Assembly (NCBI RefSeq): GCF_010183535.1
Contig: NC_071330.1
Span: forward strand, 682,001-746,000
Length of the DNA: 64,000 nucleotides
Source: Caenorhabditis remanei
Lineage: Eukaryota > Nematoda > Chromadorea > Rhabditida > Rhabditidae
Direction of reading: 5' to 3'
How positions within the stretch are numbered: the first letter of the stretch is position 1; the number at the start of each line of letters is the position of its first letter. Shown piece after piece: positions 1 through 13,000 of the stretch. The notes beneath the pieces are model-generated. The model worked only from the letters and a program-made list of their open reading frames with translations, did no database searches and was not told the origin of the DNA. A program made the translations under genes and the position numbers.

Positions 1-2200
1 AGCTCAAAGATCTACCGTAATACTTTGTCGAAATTGTCTTAAATTTCGCCCGAACCCCTCAAAAACCCTGGGAACCTTCCAAACACCAAAAACTAGCCTA
101 GTGAAGTTTTTGCCTAACTTGCAATTAACAATCTTGGTCTTTCATTCTCCTTACAGTAACTAGAGGACCGAACGGGCCTTACGTCCTAAGCACGACCACC
201 AAATCAAGTACCTAGCTTGAAACCTCATCAAAACTGTCTGAAGTTGCGTTTAGTCATTTTGAAACCCTCGAAATCCTATATTTACTCTAAAAAACCTTCT
301 TAGAGGAGGACAGAAGTCATATTTTTATTTCAGACTTTTCTCATAGAAACTTTTATAATAGACTTCTATTATGCTAAAAATTGCTCTAAACGCCACTATT
401 CCCGTTCTCCTGACTCAAAATGAGCTTTGGTGGAAGAGTTTTTACACGCGGTCGTGTAGTCCACTCGGACAAGATTATTTCTCAATTCTTCGCTTCCTCA
501 CTTTTCCATATCGGAAAAAATGGAAAAAGTACAAAAATTTGTTTGGAAAAAGATGCCTTAATTGGTTACACTGACCAAGCCTTAAAATATAGTCAGAGTA
601 CCTTGGTCATTGTATAATTTTTGTCAGTGTAACATTAGAACGGAACTGTATTTGCTCAAAAACTATGATTTCAGATTTGGAATTTCTATTTTTTCGAGAT
701 ATAAATGGAAATGAAACCTATGAGAGTTTATTGAAAAAAAAGGAGGAAACGAAGAATTGAGCAAAAATCTTGTCCAAGAGGACTACACGGCCGCGCGGAA
801 AAAAACTCTTCCACCTAGGCGTCAGCAGAACGGGAATGGTGGCGTTTTGGAGCGATTTCAAGCATACGCGTCAATAATATTTTCGGAAATGTAATATTGG
901 GATATTCGACATATGAATCCAGCCAAATAATTTTTTTCCCGTTTTCTTGTTAAAGTCATTTCCAGAAGTTACATGTGTACACCACCACCTCGTGTCTAGT
1001 CTCCTTCTCTTTTCGTTACCTATTAGTCACGCTCAATTGAGCACATCGGTGTGCTCAATTCTCTTTTCTCTCCTTTTTTTTCGAGCCTTTCGAAAAAAAA
1101 GGTCAGGTTTTTCCTTTTTTGTATTATCATTCATTTATAAAATTAAATGAATAGATAGAAAAGATTGTATTATATAATACATTTGACGAGTTTTGTTTGA
1201 GTAGAAGGTGTGTTATTTGCAGAAGAAGGAAGAAGCGATAAGAAGAGTAGAAACACCCCCAAATACTATCAGAATAGGCGACGCGTAGTTTTTGATCTAC
1301 GTTATTGATTTTTTTCGATTTAGTAAAAATGGGAAAACCCCAGTGGGCTAAGTCTTGGTTTTCTAGGCTGCTAATCGGAAAATGTGGAATTTTGAAAATT
1401 TTCGGAAAATGGCAGTGACCGAGTTTTCAGTTCATTTGGGTTTCTAGGCCACCAGTTTTCCTTAAAACTTTTTTTGTCAATTTTTTGAAATTTCAGTGGT
1501 ACCCTAAAAATTTTGGAATTTTTTCAATTGAAAGTAGTTTTTCTCGAATTTTTTCGAGTTTTTTAGGTTTATAGGACCGTGGCCTAGGTCATAAGGATTT
1601 CTAGGCCATGATTTTTAAATTTTTAAGATTTTGAGGTTTTCCTATGCCACCCAAGCTTTTAACCTTGAAAACTCGCTTTACCGCAATTTTCTCGAAAATT
1701 TCAACATTTTTCCAGTTTTGTACTTCAAGGCCTAACTTTCGATTTTTTCGGGTTTCTAGGCCACACGCGTTTATTTTGTGGTATACAGATGTCTGGTTAC
1801 ACTATTTTTACCTAAATTTTTAAAGTTTTTAAAAATTTCGAGGCTAAGGGTATCGGTGGCCTAGAGAAACCTCAAAACATTAAAAATTAAAAAAATTGAT
1901 AGCCTAGAAACCCCCAGTCTCGAAAGTAAGACCACCACTTAAAATTCCAAAAATTGAATTTTTAAAAATTGGAAAACATTGGTGGCCTAGACACTTCAAA
2001 GTGTCAAAAGTTAGGCCACGGCTGAAATTTCGAAAAATAGAAAAAAAGGTGGCCTAGAAAACCCTAAAATTAGGCCACCACCTAAACGCCGAAATTTTGA
2101 ATTCCCGCCTCCCCCATTTCCAATAGAGCGCACTTGCTCATTTGATCCCAACCCCTCCTCCGGTGCTCTTGAAAGTGCGAAACTTGAAACATTACAGTTC
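1..2200. repeat. Gene-free flank with a fold-back element and CTAGGCCAC-type repeats
   Basis: No gene is supported. Bases 372-865 form an inverted repeat: a left arm of about 140 bases (from TTGCTCTAAACGCCAC) returns as the right arm ending near 865, and both arms contain a TTGTCC...ACACGG motif also seen near 3,880-3,960, 29,680 and 29,840. From about 1,350 to 2,090 the motif TTTCTAGGCCAC or its complement recurs about a dozen times in AT-rich sequence. The small open frames here lack splice context and are not annotated. Confidence 0.6.
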
Positions 2201-2420
2201 TCGAGCACAATTTATTCGAAACCTCGTCACCGTCTCCCGAAAGAGAGAGTGAGAGAGCAAATAATGAAGAGACGCAGAGAGAATTTATGTGGTTCTGTTC
2301 TCTGTGCTCCTTTTCCCTTTCTTTTCCAAATTATTCCAACTGTTCAAATATTATCGTTAACGTATACTCCGCCACCCCCCGGAGAGCATATCGTCAATTA
2401 TGGATTAGAATTTTGATGTT
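2200..2420 (+). promoter_or_regulatory. Candidate gly-5 promoter region
   Basis: An interval between repeat-rich stretches with a purine tract of GAGAGA type near 2240-2280, followed by a pyrimidine-rich run. It lies upstream of the candidate 5' exon. No TATA box is clear. The call depends on position and composition. Confidence 0.3.
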
Positions 2421-2718
2421 TCTGGGAGGGGTGAACCCAGAAAAAGTTTGCATTATAAATGTATTCTTCCCGCTTTTCTCGAAATTTTCATTCTACGCTA
2501 TACTCTATTTTTCTATTCTATTATTATGGCCTAGAATATCTTAATGCATACTTGCGGAATCTCGGCCAGGACTTTTTTGTTGCAAAAATTCGAAAAATTT
2601 CAAAAAATTCAAAATTTTCCGTCGCAATTATCTCAAAATGTGATTTTAACATGTTTTTTTCCGTGTCAAACCGCATTTTCCCCCTCCCAGACTCCCTAAA
2701 CCCCATTTTAATTTTCAG

Positions 2719-2783
2719 ACGCCAAACTTAAAATCACACAGAATACTACTGGACGGCGGCGACGGATAAACGGAACACTGGCG
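2719..2783 (+). other. Candidate 5' untranslated exon of gly-5
   Basis: A 65-base segment bounded by ATTTTCAG on the left and GTGAGTTTTTT on the right, with higher GC than its surroundings and no start codon leading into the gene. It could join to the TTTTCAG acceptor ending at 4059, 25 bases before the gly-5 ATG. The join is inferred from splice-site quality only. The alternative is trans-splicing of a spliced leader directly at 4059. Confidence 0.45.
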
Positions 2784-2847
2784 GTGAGTTTTTTTTTCTA
2801 AAACGTTTGGATTTTCAGACGTACAATGTGAAAATGGTTATTAGAAA

Positions 2848-3192
2848 GGAATTTCCGGAATTTGAAACTATATTTCAAAATGTATAGGAAAATATGGGAC
2901 ATTCCTATGATAATAATAAAAAAACCTCCTCAAGCCGCGAATTTTCAGCCAGAAAATGGTCGAAATTGGTCACTTCTGGCCTAACTTTTTTGATTTTGTG
3001 TTTCTAGGCCGGGGATTTACTTTCCGTGGCCTAGAAACACAAAAACAAAAAAGTTAGGCCAGAAGTGACCAATTTCGACCATTTTCCGGCTGAAAATTGG
3101 CTTTTCAAGAGGTTTTTTGAGTATTATCATTAGAATGTCTATATTTTTCTACACATTTTGAATTTTCCGAAATCCCCCTTTAAATAGTATTT
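2848..3192. repeat. Fold-back element with GGCCTAGAAAC ends at its loop
   Basis: Two arms of roughly 150 bases face each other around a short loop at about 3,011-3,030, in which TTTCTAGGCC is answered by GGCCTAGAAA. The left arm includes GGTCACTTCTGGCCTAAC and the right arm the exact complement. The same family recurs in gly-5 intron 9 (about 15,100-15,830), where another transposon has landed in it. Confidence 0.75.
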
Positions 3193-4084
3193 TAAACATT
3201 TCTCGCTGCAGAAACAACCACCTGTTTCTATTAAATTTTTGGAATTTCTGACTCAAAATTTCTCGTATTTCGGAAAGTTTGCGAATAAAACTCTGGAAAT
3301 CTGTATTTTCGGCTTGAAAAACTAGATTTTACAAATCTTAAAACAAAAGACGCAATTTCAAGAAAAATTAATAAATTACCCAGTGACACGTGCCGATTTC
3401 GTTTTTTACGTGGAATTTTCGGCCGCTTAACTTAAATTTTCTCGCTTTTCAGTAAATTTTTGTGGTTTTTCTCGAAGAATACTGAGTTTTTCGCTGTTAA
3501 AATTGTTGAAAATTCACTTTAACTAGAACATTTTGATTTTTCAGTCCGAAAAATATTTGAATTTTTACTTTTTGCGGGTTTCTTTTCAGAAAACTGAATT
3601 TTTTGATGAAACTATGAGAAAATCAGTACATTTTCGGCATTTTTTTAACTCTTGAAATCACTATTTTCATCCCAAAATCACCTATTTGTCAATCTAAAAC
3701 TTACAAAAAATTTCTCAAGCACAGAAAGCTCAATTTTCTTTTAAAATTGGTGCGTTTTTCGTGTTAAATTTGCTAAAAATCGATATAAATCCCAATTTTT
3801 AAATCAATTTTAACCAGAAAACCTCTTTTTTCAACCGAAAATTCATATTCCGCTGCAAAAATCGCATTCCACGTGTCACCCCCTACTTGTCCTCGGGGAC
3901 TACACGGCTCTTGGTCTCCTAGGCCACACGGCCGTGTACTCCACGTGGACAACGTGTCCATATTTGGCAATTTATTGTTTTTCCAAAAAACCATGCTAAT
4001 TCTTCATATTTTTCAAAATTTCTTTCGGAATATTAAATGAAAAAATATTTGTTTTCAGATACGGGTCAATTTTGCCGCACAAAA

Positions 4085-7000
4085 ATGCTAATATTCAAGA
4101 AAAAGGCGATATTAAAAGTGCTCCTCTTGGTGCCAGTCATTTGGATTTGTTCGCTGATATTCTTTGCGGCAACGAGTACTAATAGTAATCAGGTAACGAG
4201 AAACTCGATTTTGCCAATAATTTTTAGCGAAAAAGTCCCTAAAACCGAATTTCCAGATCGGATCCAATAATGAGCTGGCGGATCGGATAAATCAAGCGAA
4301 TTTCCATCCGAAAGAGGTTCCAAAACATCAAAAACCGGATGTAATTCAAGGATTCGGTCCTCCGATCGAACCGGAACCCGTTGTCGCCGAGAATAAGATT
4401 GAAGACGAGCCGGCGGGTGGGAATTTGAAGAAACCCGTGTTCATGGTCGATCCGAATGATCCGATTTATAAAAAAGGGGATGCGAATCAGGCGGGAGAGT
4501 TGGGAAAAGCTGTGGTTGTAGATAAGACGGTGAGTTTTTGAAAATAAATGGGAAAAATCGAGAAATTTTTGGGAAAACTGAATAATTGGACATCCGGAAA
4601 CCCGTTTGTTCGGACATCTGGACATCTTGACACACAGACATACTCAAAATCTCAAAATACACAAGAAATAGACGAAAATCACGAAGATTTTCGCTTTTTT
4701 TTGCGAAAAACTCGAACCTGGACATCCGGACATCTGGAAACACAGACAGATAAACCAAAAAATTTATTCAAATTCGTTTTTCCGGACATCTGGACATCTG
4801 GACACACAGACATACTCTAAATCTCGAAATACACAAAAATTAGGCGAAAGTTACGAAAATTTTCGCTTTTTTTTGCGAAAAACTCGAACCTGGACATCTG
4901 GACATCTGGAAACACAGACAGATAGACCAAAACTTTTATTCAAATCCGTTTTTCCGGACATTTGGACATCTGGACACACAGACATACTCAAGTTCTCGAA
5001 AACAATGAAAATTAGCCGAAAATCATGAAGATTTTCGTTTTTTTTTGCCGGAAAAACTGAAATCTGGACATCTGGATGCACAGATAAACAGACAGAATAA
5101 AATTTTTCTGAAAATTGGAATTAGGCAGAAATCTAACTGAAAAATACGATTTTTTCGAAAATTCCAGTAAAAATTATCCGTTTTTCCAGATTTCCATATG
5201 AATACAGACATCCGGACATCCGGACATCTGGATACACAGATAGACACAGAAATTGTTTTTAACACTGAAAAATTGAAAAATGACTATTTTTCATCAAAAT
5301 TTCGTATTGAAAGTTGCTATTTTCAGTTTTCCCGGACATCTGGACACACAGATAGACAGACTGACGGAATGAAGCTAAAAATTCCAATTTTTAACTTAAA
5401 ATTCACAATTTTACGAGTTTTTGTCAATTTTTACCAAAAAAATTGAATTTTTCGCTCAAAAATCTTCAAAAATGCTCATGTTTTCTCATTTTCCAGAAGC
5501 TCACCTCCGAACAAAAGGCGATCTACGACAAAGGAATGTTGAATAACGCATTCAATCAATACGCGTCGGATATGATCTCAGTACATCGCACACTTCCAAC
5601 CAATATCGATGCTGAGTGAGTTTTCATGAATTTTTAGAGAAAAAGAAACTTTTTTTGAACTAAAAACTCATTTTTTGAGCTAAAATTCTCATTTTTTAGG
5701 CTAAAAACCTATTTTTTTTATCTAAAAATCTCATTTTTGAGCTAAAAATCTCTTTTTTTTTTGGGCTAAAACACCTTTTTTGAGCAAAAATTCTCATTTT
5801 TTTTAGGCTAAAATACCCATTTTTGGGCTAAAAATCTCATTTTTTGAGATAAAAATCTCATTTTTGAGCTGAAAATCCCATTTTTTGATCTAAAAATCTC
5901 ATTTTTTGAGCTAAAAATCTCATTTTTGAGCTGAAAATCCCATTTTTTGGGCTAAAAACCCCCATTTTGTGGGCTAAAAACTCATTTTTGAGGTAAAAAT
6001 CTTATTTTTGAGCTAAAAACCTATTTTTTGAGTTAAAAGTCTCATTTTTGAGCTAAGATCTCATTTTTTGAGCTGAAAATCTCATTTTTGAGTTGGAAAT
6101 CTTATTTCTTGAGCTAAATATCTTATTTTTGAGCTAAAAATCTAACTTTTTGAGCTAAAAATCACCATTTTTTCGGTTAAAAATTTCAGTTTTTTGAGTT
6201 AAAAATCTCATTTTAAGGTGATTTTTGCAGATGCAAAGTGGAGAAATACAACGAGAATCTTCCCCGAACCTCTGTGATCGTCTGTTTCCACAACGAAGCG
6301 TGGTCCGTTCTCCTCCGTACCGTCCACTCGGTTCTCGAACGGACTCCCGAGCATTTGCTCGAAGAAATTGTGCTCGTCGACGACTTTTCGGATATGGATC
6401 ACACGAAACGGCCACTCGAGGAGTATATGTCACAATTTGGTGGAAAAGTGAAAATATTGAGAATGGAGAAGAGAGAGGGATTGATTCGGGCGAGGTTACG
6501 AGGTGCCGCCATCGCTACCGGCGAGGTTCTCACGTATTTAGATTCACATTGTGAATGTATGGAAGGTAAGGAGGCTGAAAATCGAGTCAGAATTAGAAAT
6601 AAAAAAATGCAAAAAAAAGTTTGGCGTAGCTGGGGTTCGAACCCTGGTCGTCAGATTGATGGTGTCTACCTTAACCACTCGGCCACCACTGAATTTTCAA
6701 AAATGTTTCAAATCGGTTTTTCAGAGAGTTTTAGAGGTTTCCAAGGGTGCTGAACTCATTTATTCGCACTTTCAAACATCAAAAACCTCATTTTCATTGA
6801 GGAAATCACATTTTTCGAGATTTCAAAAAGTCTAAATTTTCAAATTTTTAAGAAAAAAGTTGAAAACAACTCAGAAACATATTTGATATGATGGATAACA
6901 CTTGCAAAAAATAAAAAACGTAAAATGCAAAAATTGACCTCGGTGGGGGTCGAACCCCGGTCTTCAGATTGACGGTGTCTACCTTAACCACTCGGCTATC

Positions 7001-10000
7001 ACTGATTTTTCAAAAATGTTTCAAACCGGTTTTTCAGAGAGTTTTTAGGGGTTTCCGTATGTGCTAACTAGGGAAGGGCCTCGACTCGGTCTGGAGTTAT
7101 GGGACGTGACCTATATCATTGGAAAGCTGAGAGAACGCTGATTCCAAATGTATATTCAGTTTTTGCCCTCGAAATCTGGTATTCGAGAAAAACAAGGTCA
7201 AAGTTAGAAAAAATGACAAATCATTGCCTTTTTAACACGCGAAAATCGCAAAATAAATTTCAAAGCAATTTTAGCGTGTTGAAAAGGCAATAGTTTGCCT
7301 TTTTTCTCACTTTGACCCCATTTTTCTCGAATACCAGGCTTCGAGGGCAAAAACTGAATATATATCTGAAATCAGCGTTCTCTCAGCTTTCTAATGATAT
7401 AGGTCACGTCCCATAACTCCAGACCGAGTCCATGACCTTCCCTAGTAAGCTCCTTTTTTGCGTTTTGGAACCCTAAAAAACTGGGGTCACCCCGAATTTT
7501 CGATTTTTGGGTTTTCCGGACATTCACGTACATTTTAAGTCAGTTTCAAAGGTTTATGAACCTTTTTTAAAACATTATATTTTACAATATATAAACTTTA
7601 AAATAAAATTTGACAACGTTTTTGAAAATTTTCGCTAGTTTTAAAGATTTAAGGGCTCATTCAGCATTTTTGAAGCTTTGAAAAGGCAGAAAATTTGAAA
7701 ATCGAGTATAAATAGTCTTCAGAATGAGAAATAAAGAATGCAAAAAAAGTTAAGCCTAGCCGAGGATCGAACCATGGTCGTTAGATTGGTGGTGTCTACC
7801 TTAACCACTGGGTCCCAAGAATTTTCAAATTTTGCAATTTATTGGGCATTTTTACTTATTTTTAAGAGCTCTAATAAGATTTTCCAAATTTTTAGTGCAA
7901 ATTAACAAGATTTTTGTTTTGAAAGTTTTCGCCTTTTTTTTGTTGAAATTTTGAGTTCACTCTCCACAACTTTTAACGATTTCGAATCGATTTTTCGATT
8001 AAATTCATAATAAAAATTTCATTACAGGATGGATCGAGCCACTTCTCGACCGTATCAAACGTGACCCAACTACAGTAGTCTGCCCAGTCATTGACGTCAT
8101 CGATGACAACACGTTCGAATATCACCACTCGAAAGCCTACTTCACAAGTGTCGGTGGATTCGATTGGGGTCTTCAATTCAACTGGCACTCGATCCCCGAA
8201 AGAGACCGAAAGAATCGAACACGAGCTATCGATCCGGTGAGATCACCGACGATGGCCGGTGGTCTGTTCTCGATTGATAAGAAGTATTTCGAGAAATTGG
8301 GAACCTATGATCCAGGATTCGATATTTGGGGTGGAGAGAACTTGGAATTGTCGTTTAAGGTGAGAAAATGCGTTAAAAATGATGCAAAAAAAAAAAAAGA
8401 TTCTGCTCGATTTTACCACGGCGGGGATCAAACCCTGGTTGTTAGATTGATGAAGTCTACCTTAACCACTCGGTCACCACTGAATTTTTCAAAATGCTCA
8501 AAAACATGGTTTCAAGAGGTTTTTAGAGGTTTCCGGAGGGTTTAAACTCATTTTTCGTGTTTTAGAACCCTAAAAACCTCATTTACACATAGAAAAGATA
8601 CATTCTCAAAAAGCTGAAAAATCAAACATCTAAATTTTGAACGAAATAATCAAATACTATTAAAAAACGAATTCAACATTATGGATAACACTTATAAAAA
8701 GAGAAAAATACAAAAAATAGCTAATTGGCGTAGCTGGGGATCGAACCCTGGTTGTCAGATTGGTGGTGTCTACCTTAGCCACTCGGCCACCACTGAATTT
8801 TCGAAAATGCTCAAAAACGTGGTTTCAAAAGGGTTTAGAGGTTTCCGGAGGGGTGAAATTCATTTTTCATGTTTTAGAACTCTTAAAACCTAATTTTCAC
8901 ATAGAAAACCGTCGAAAATGGTATTTTTGAAATTCATTTTCCTCATTTTTCCAGATCTGGATGTGCGGTGGCACGCTTGAAATCGTACCGTGCTCTCACG
9001 TCGGTCACGTCTTCCGCAAACGATCACCGTACAAATGGAGGACCGGAGTCAATGTTCTCAAGAGAAATTCGATTCGATTGGCAGAAGTTTGGCTGGATGA
9101 CTATAAGACATATTATTATGAGAGGATTAACAATCAGTTGGTGCGTTTTTTCGACGGAAATGCTGAAATTTTAGAGAAAATCGAGGAAAAAAATGGGCGT
9201 GGTCGTCAGCTCTAGCCACGCCCACTTTTGCAGTTTTGCCGCATAGCTTGAAATTCGTTGTCTCTCTGGTGGTAAAGCTCATGCGGCAAACTTGCAAAAA
9301 GGGGCGTGGCGTAAAATTTTTGGTTTTTTTATTGCGAAAAATCGCACTTTTTCACCTTTTTCCAAAAATATTAATCGAGATATCGAAACCACGCCCACTT
9401 TTGCTGTCTCAATTTTCAAACACGTTTTTTCACACAATCCCGTAAATTTTTCTGTAATTTTTGACCAGAAATGCAGTTTTGACGCTAGATTTTCGCATAA
9501 ACCGTGCGCCAAACCTGCAATAAAATGAGCTCATCTATTTGCAGGGTGACTTCGGAGACGTGTCGGCCCGTAAAAAACTGCGTTCTGACCTTGGCTGTAA
9601 ATCATTCAAATGGTACTTGGACAACATCTATCCGGAACTCTTTGTTCCTGGAGAGTCGGTGGCTAAAGGAGAGGTACGTCTAGTTGTTTTTTTTTTGTTT
9701 AAAAAATATCTAGAGAAATCCTTATCTTATTTTACTTAAAAACGTTTCTGAGAATCTAATTAGTTTAATTAATTAATACAAAGGCTTATCTAATTACCCT
9801 AATTACTATGCTTTCAAATTGACAATTATACTTCTGGGAATAATTTACCCCCTTTTCCGTCCACCCCACCGCCTCCTAATTTCAATGTCAACTGGTTTTG
9901 TTGGTTAACTTGGGATATCCCTCTTGGTTTTTTTTTTACTTTAAGTTCTTATTAATTCCTTGTCTACGTCATGCAACAATAGTTTAAAGGCGCATAGTGA

Positions 10001-13000
10001 TTGGCTCCTACAGTAACCCAGGAGTTACTGTAAGAAAAAGAGATAAACTATGCGCCTTTAAACGAACCTATAAAATTTCAAAAATTTTTCCAAAAAAAAA
10101 TCTGATTACCGTACCCTTCTCCTGACCGTGAAATGGTACCTCATCTGATATCGTGCCGGGGATTACTGTACCGCTTTCGTTTTTGTGTGTCTCTGTCGTC
10201 TGTGTCTTGAAGTATTGTATTGCACACTGTCCTACTGCTTGCATGAGTACACAATCACCACCCCCCCCCCCAATTTTTGCATGTTTTTCCCTTTAAAATA
10301 TTAATTTTGATAATTAGGAGTGAAATGAAAAGAAGGAATGCGTTTAGGGAAGCTCTGCTCAATGATTTGAGGCTCTTGCAAGCGCGCTCTAACGAAAACT
10401 ACTAGGGAAGGTCATCTAGTGACCGTGGAGTTATGGAACCTATATCGATGGAAAGCTGAGAAAACGCTGATCCCAAATATATATTTAATTTTTGCCCTCG
10501 AAACTTGGTGTTTGAGGAAAACGAGGCCGAACTTCGAAAAAGTGACAAATTATCACGCTTTTTTCTTTTTACATGTTGTAAAGGTGTCAATTTGTCATTT
10601 TTTTCCGAACTTTAACCTCGTTTTTCTTGGTTACCAGGTCTCGACAGCAAAAACTAAATATATATTTGGAATCAGCGTTTTCTCAGCTTTTCAATGATAT
10701 AGGTCACGTCCCGTAACTCCACGGTAATTTGGTGGCCTTCCCTAGTGAGAAGTATTTCGATGGAGCGTAGTTGTAAGAACCGCGTCTACACAATACACTG
10801 TGAAGAAAATAGCGATTTTCAGTTCAAAATGAAAAAAGTGTCACAATTTTCAATTTAAAGGCGGAGCTCCCTTACACATCCCTTCTTCTGCTCATAAATT
10901 AGTCCCCGCCTACTTCTTTTCCGCTCTAACTCCAATCTAGTCATATAAGAGTACTGTAACGCCACGTGTGCTGTAGAGAGGTACTGTAGTAACCTGCTTA
11001 CTAGGGAATGTTCCAGACGTATTTCGTATTGCTTCCTATTCTATTAAGTACTTCTCAACACGCTGATTTCGAATATGTAATCAAATTTTGCAGAACGGTT
11101 CACGGAACCGAGATACATGAATTTTAAGTCATTTTCAGCGCGAAAATTGCATTTAGATTCAATTTTTCCGGTTTTTTCTGTGTAATACGTGTAAATATGG
11201 ATTGAAAATGCGTATTGACATTACGCCTTTTCAGTCATTATTTACACGTTTTATTCAGAAAAAAGGAATACATTCTCTTGAAAAATGCAATGTTTGCCCT
11301 GAAAATGACTTTGAATGTATATATTTCGGTTCAGTGAAGCGTTCTGCAGGATTGGATCACATATTCGGAATCAGCGCGTTTAGAAGTACTTGATAGAATA
11401 TGAGGCAATTTGAAAGCTCTGGAACATTCCCTAGTTAGAAAAATTGCACCGCCTAACTGTTTCTAGTCAAGTAGCCACGACGTCTGAAAATTGTTCTTTT
11501 CGCATTTTCTTTTATATCTATCTACACAGGTAGTTGGCGTGCGGACCGCATGCGGATTCAGTCCCATTTTCCGTCCACATAGAGTCCGCAGCGGAAATGT
11601 GGTCCGCTGCGGACTGTATATGGACGCAGCGTGGACTTCGGGAAAAGAGGTGGAAGTGGGCGGCAGGCGTCCGCGCGCGGACCGTATATGGGCGCGCTGG
11701 CCGCGGCCGCGGCATGCAGCAGCTCTTCCGAACCTCTCGGACTTCTCTCGGATAAAGATAATTTTTTAATCATTAATGGAGCGTTTACGTTTCTTTCCCT
11801 ATTTTTTCGGAAGTTTCGCTTTACTTTATGTTTTTCTCTATTGAAATTTCTCTTAATTAAATTGTTCGTGAAAAATTCTCTCATTTTACTGTGAATGATC
11901 AGAAAATAATGTGTTTTCAGTCAGTCCGATGGTCCCAAAAAGAGAAGCAGCAGCGACAGCTAATATGGAATCAATTCATCGCTTTTCTCAAAGGTTTGTA
12001 ATAGTATTCAGCATTTTCTATTAAAAATAAACTTCTTTCAGTGAGGTAATTCGATAAAATCGGCCACTTCCCAAGCACAACACTGTATTTTTCCGGAGGG
12101 AGGAACCCATTTTCGAAAGTAAGTTAACTGAACAATTATATTTTATTCCGCAATTAATTGATTTTCTTTTCAGAAATACGAAGGGAAAACAGAAGTCAAC
12201 GACTGAAAACTGCTTCTACGACAATTGATTTTCGATGGATTTCAAGGGCAAGACTGCCAGACAAACTTCGGTTTTCTAAGTCTAATTTGCTGTGTTTTCT
12301 TCTTATTTTTATCATTTTTAATGTTCCTTCTATCTTTCTTTTAATAAAATAGTAATTTTATCTCAATTCTTCTTTGTTAAATGACAATCTCAACCGGAAA
12401 AAAGTAGGGAGAGGGCTGGCAGTGCGAGCGACTACGTCCGCGCGCGGACTCAAAACGGACCGTATACGGACCACATACAATCCTCTGCGAATTCGTGCTG
12501 AGTCCACGCGCGGCCCATATATCGCCCATATTGCGTCCGTGGCGGACTACCTGTGTATCTATCTTTCTTTGTCTTGATGTGGTTGTTTGGTGTTTGAAGG
12601 TGCGCAACAGTGCGGTGCAACCCGCACGATGTCTCGATTGCATGGTGGGCCGACACGAAAAGAATCGGCCCGTCGGTACGTATCAGTGTCACGGTCAGGG
12701 CGGCAATCAGGTTAGTTGATGACCCCCCATGGAGCCCCCCGTCGATTTCAGCTGCGAAACGCGCAAACCTCACAATGTTTGGATAGTGCCGTCGGCGATG
12801 AAGTGGAGAACAAGGCGATCACACCGTATCCGTGTCATGAGCAAGGAGGCAATCAGGTTGGGCTTAAAGTTTCGAGCGGATTCTCCTGGAGCTGATTGGA
12901 GGAATATTGGAGGAGGAGGATTCTGAAGGAGAACGAAGAAGATGAAGAGGCGGAGCATCGGAGCTAGAAATTTTGAAAATTTTAAAAATTTTAAAGGGTT

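Noticed and set aside
4239..5265. Minus-strand frames rich in CPDVQMS repeats
   Set aside because: They are translations of the GGACATCTGGACA tandem repeat in gly-5 intron 2 and the complement of exon 2.
6238..6753. 171-codon frame read straight through exon 4 into the intron
   Set aside because: The true exon ends at 6565 at a GTAAGG donor; the rest is intron sequence containing a tRNA-derived repeat.
11524..12556. Protein-coding gene inside the 1,033-bp transposon
   Set aside because: Intron-like boundaries are visible, but each frame meets stop codons within or just after the second putative exon, so no protein can be supported.
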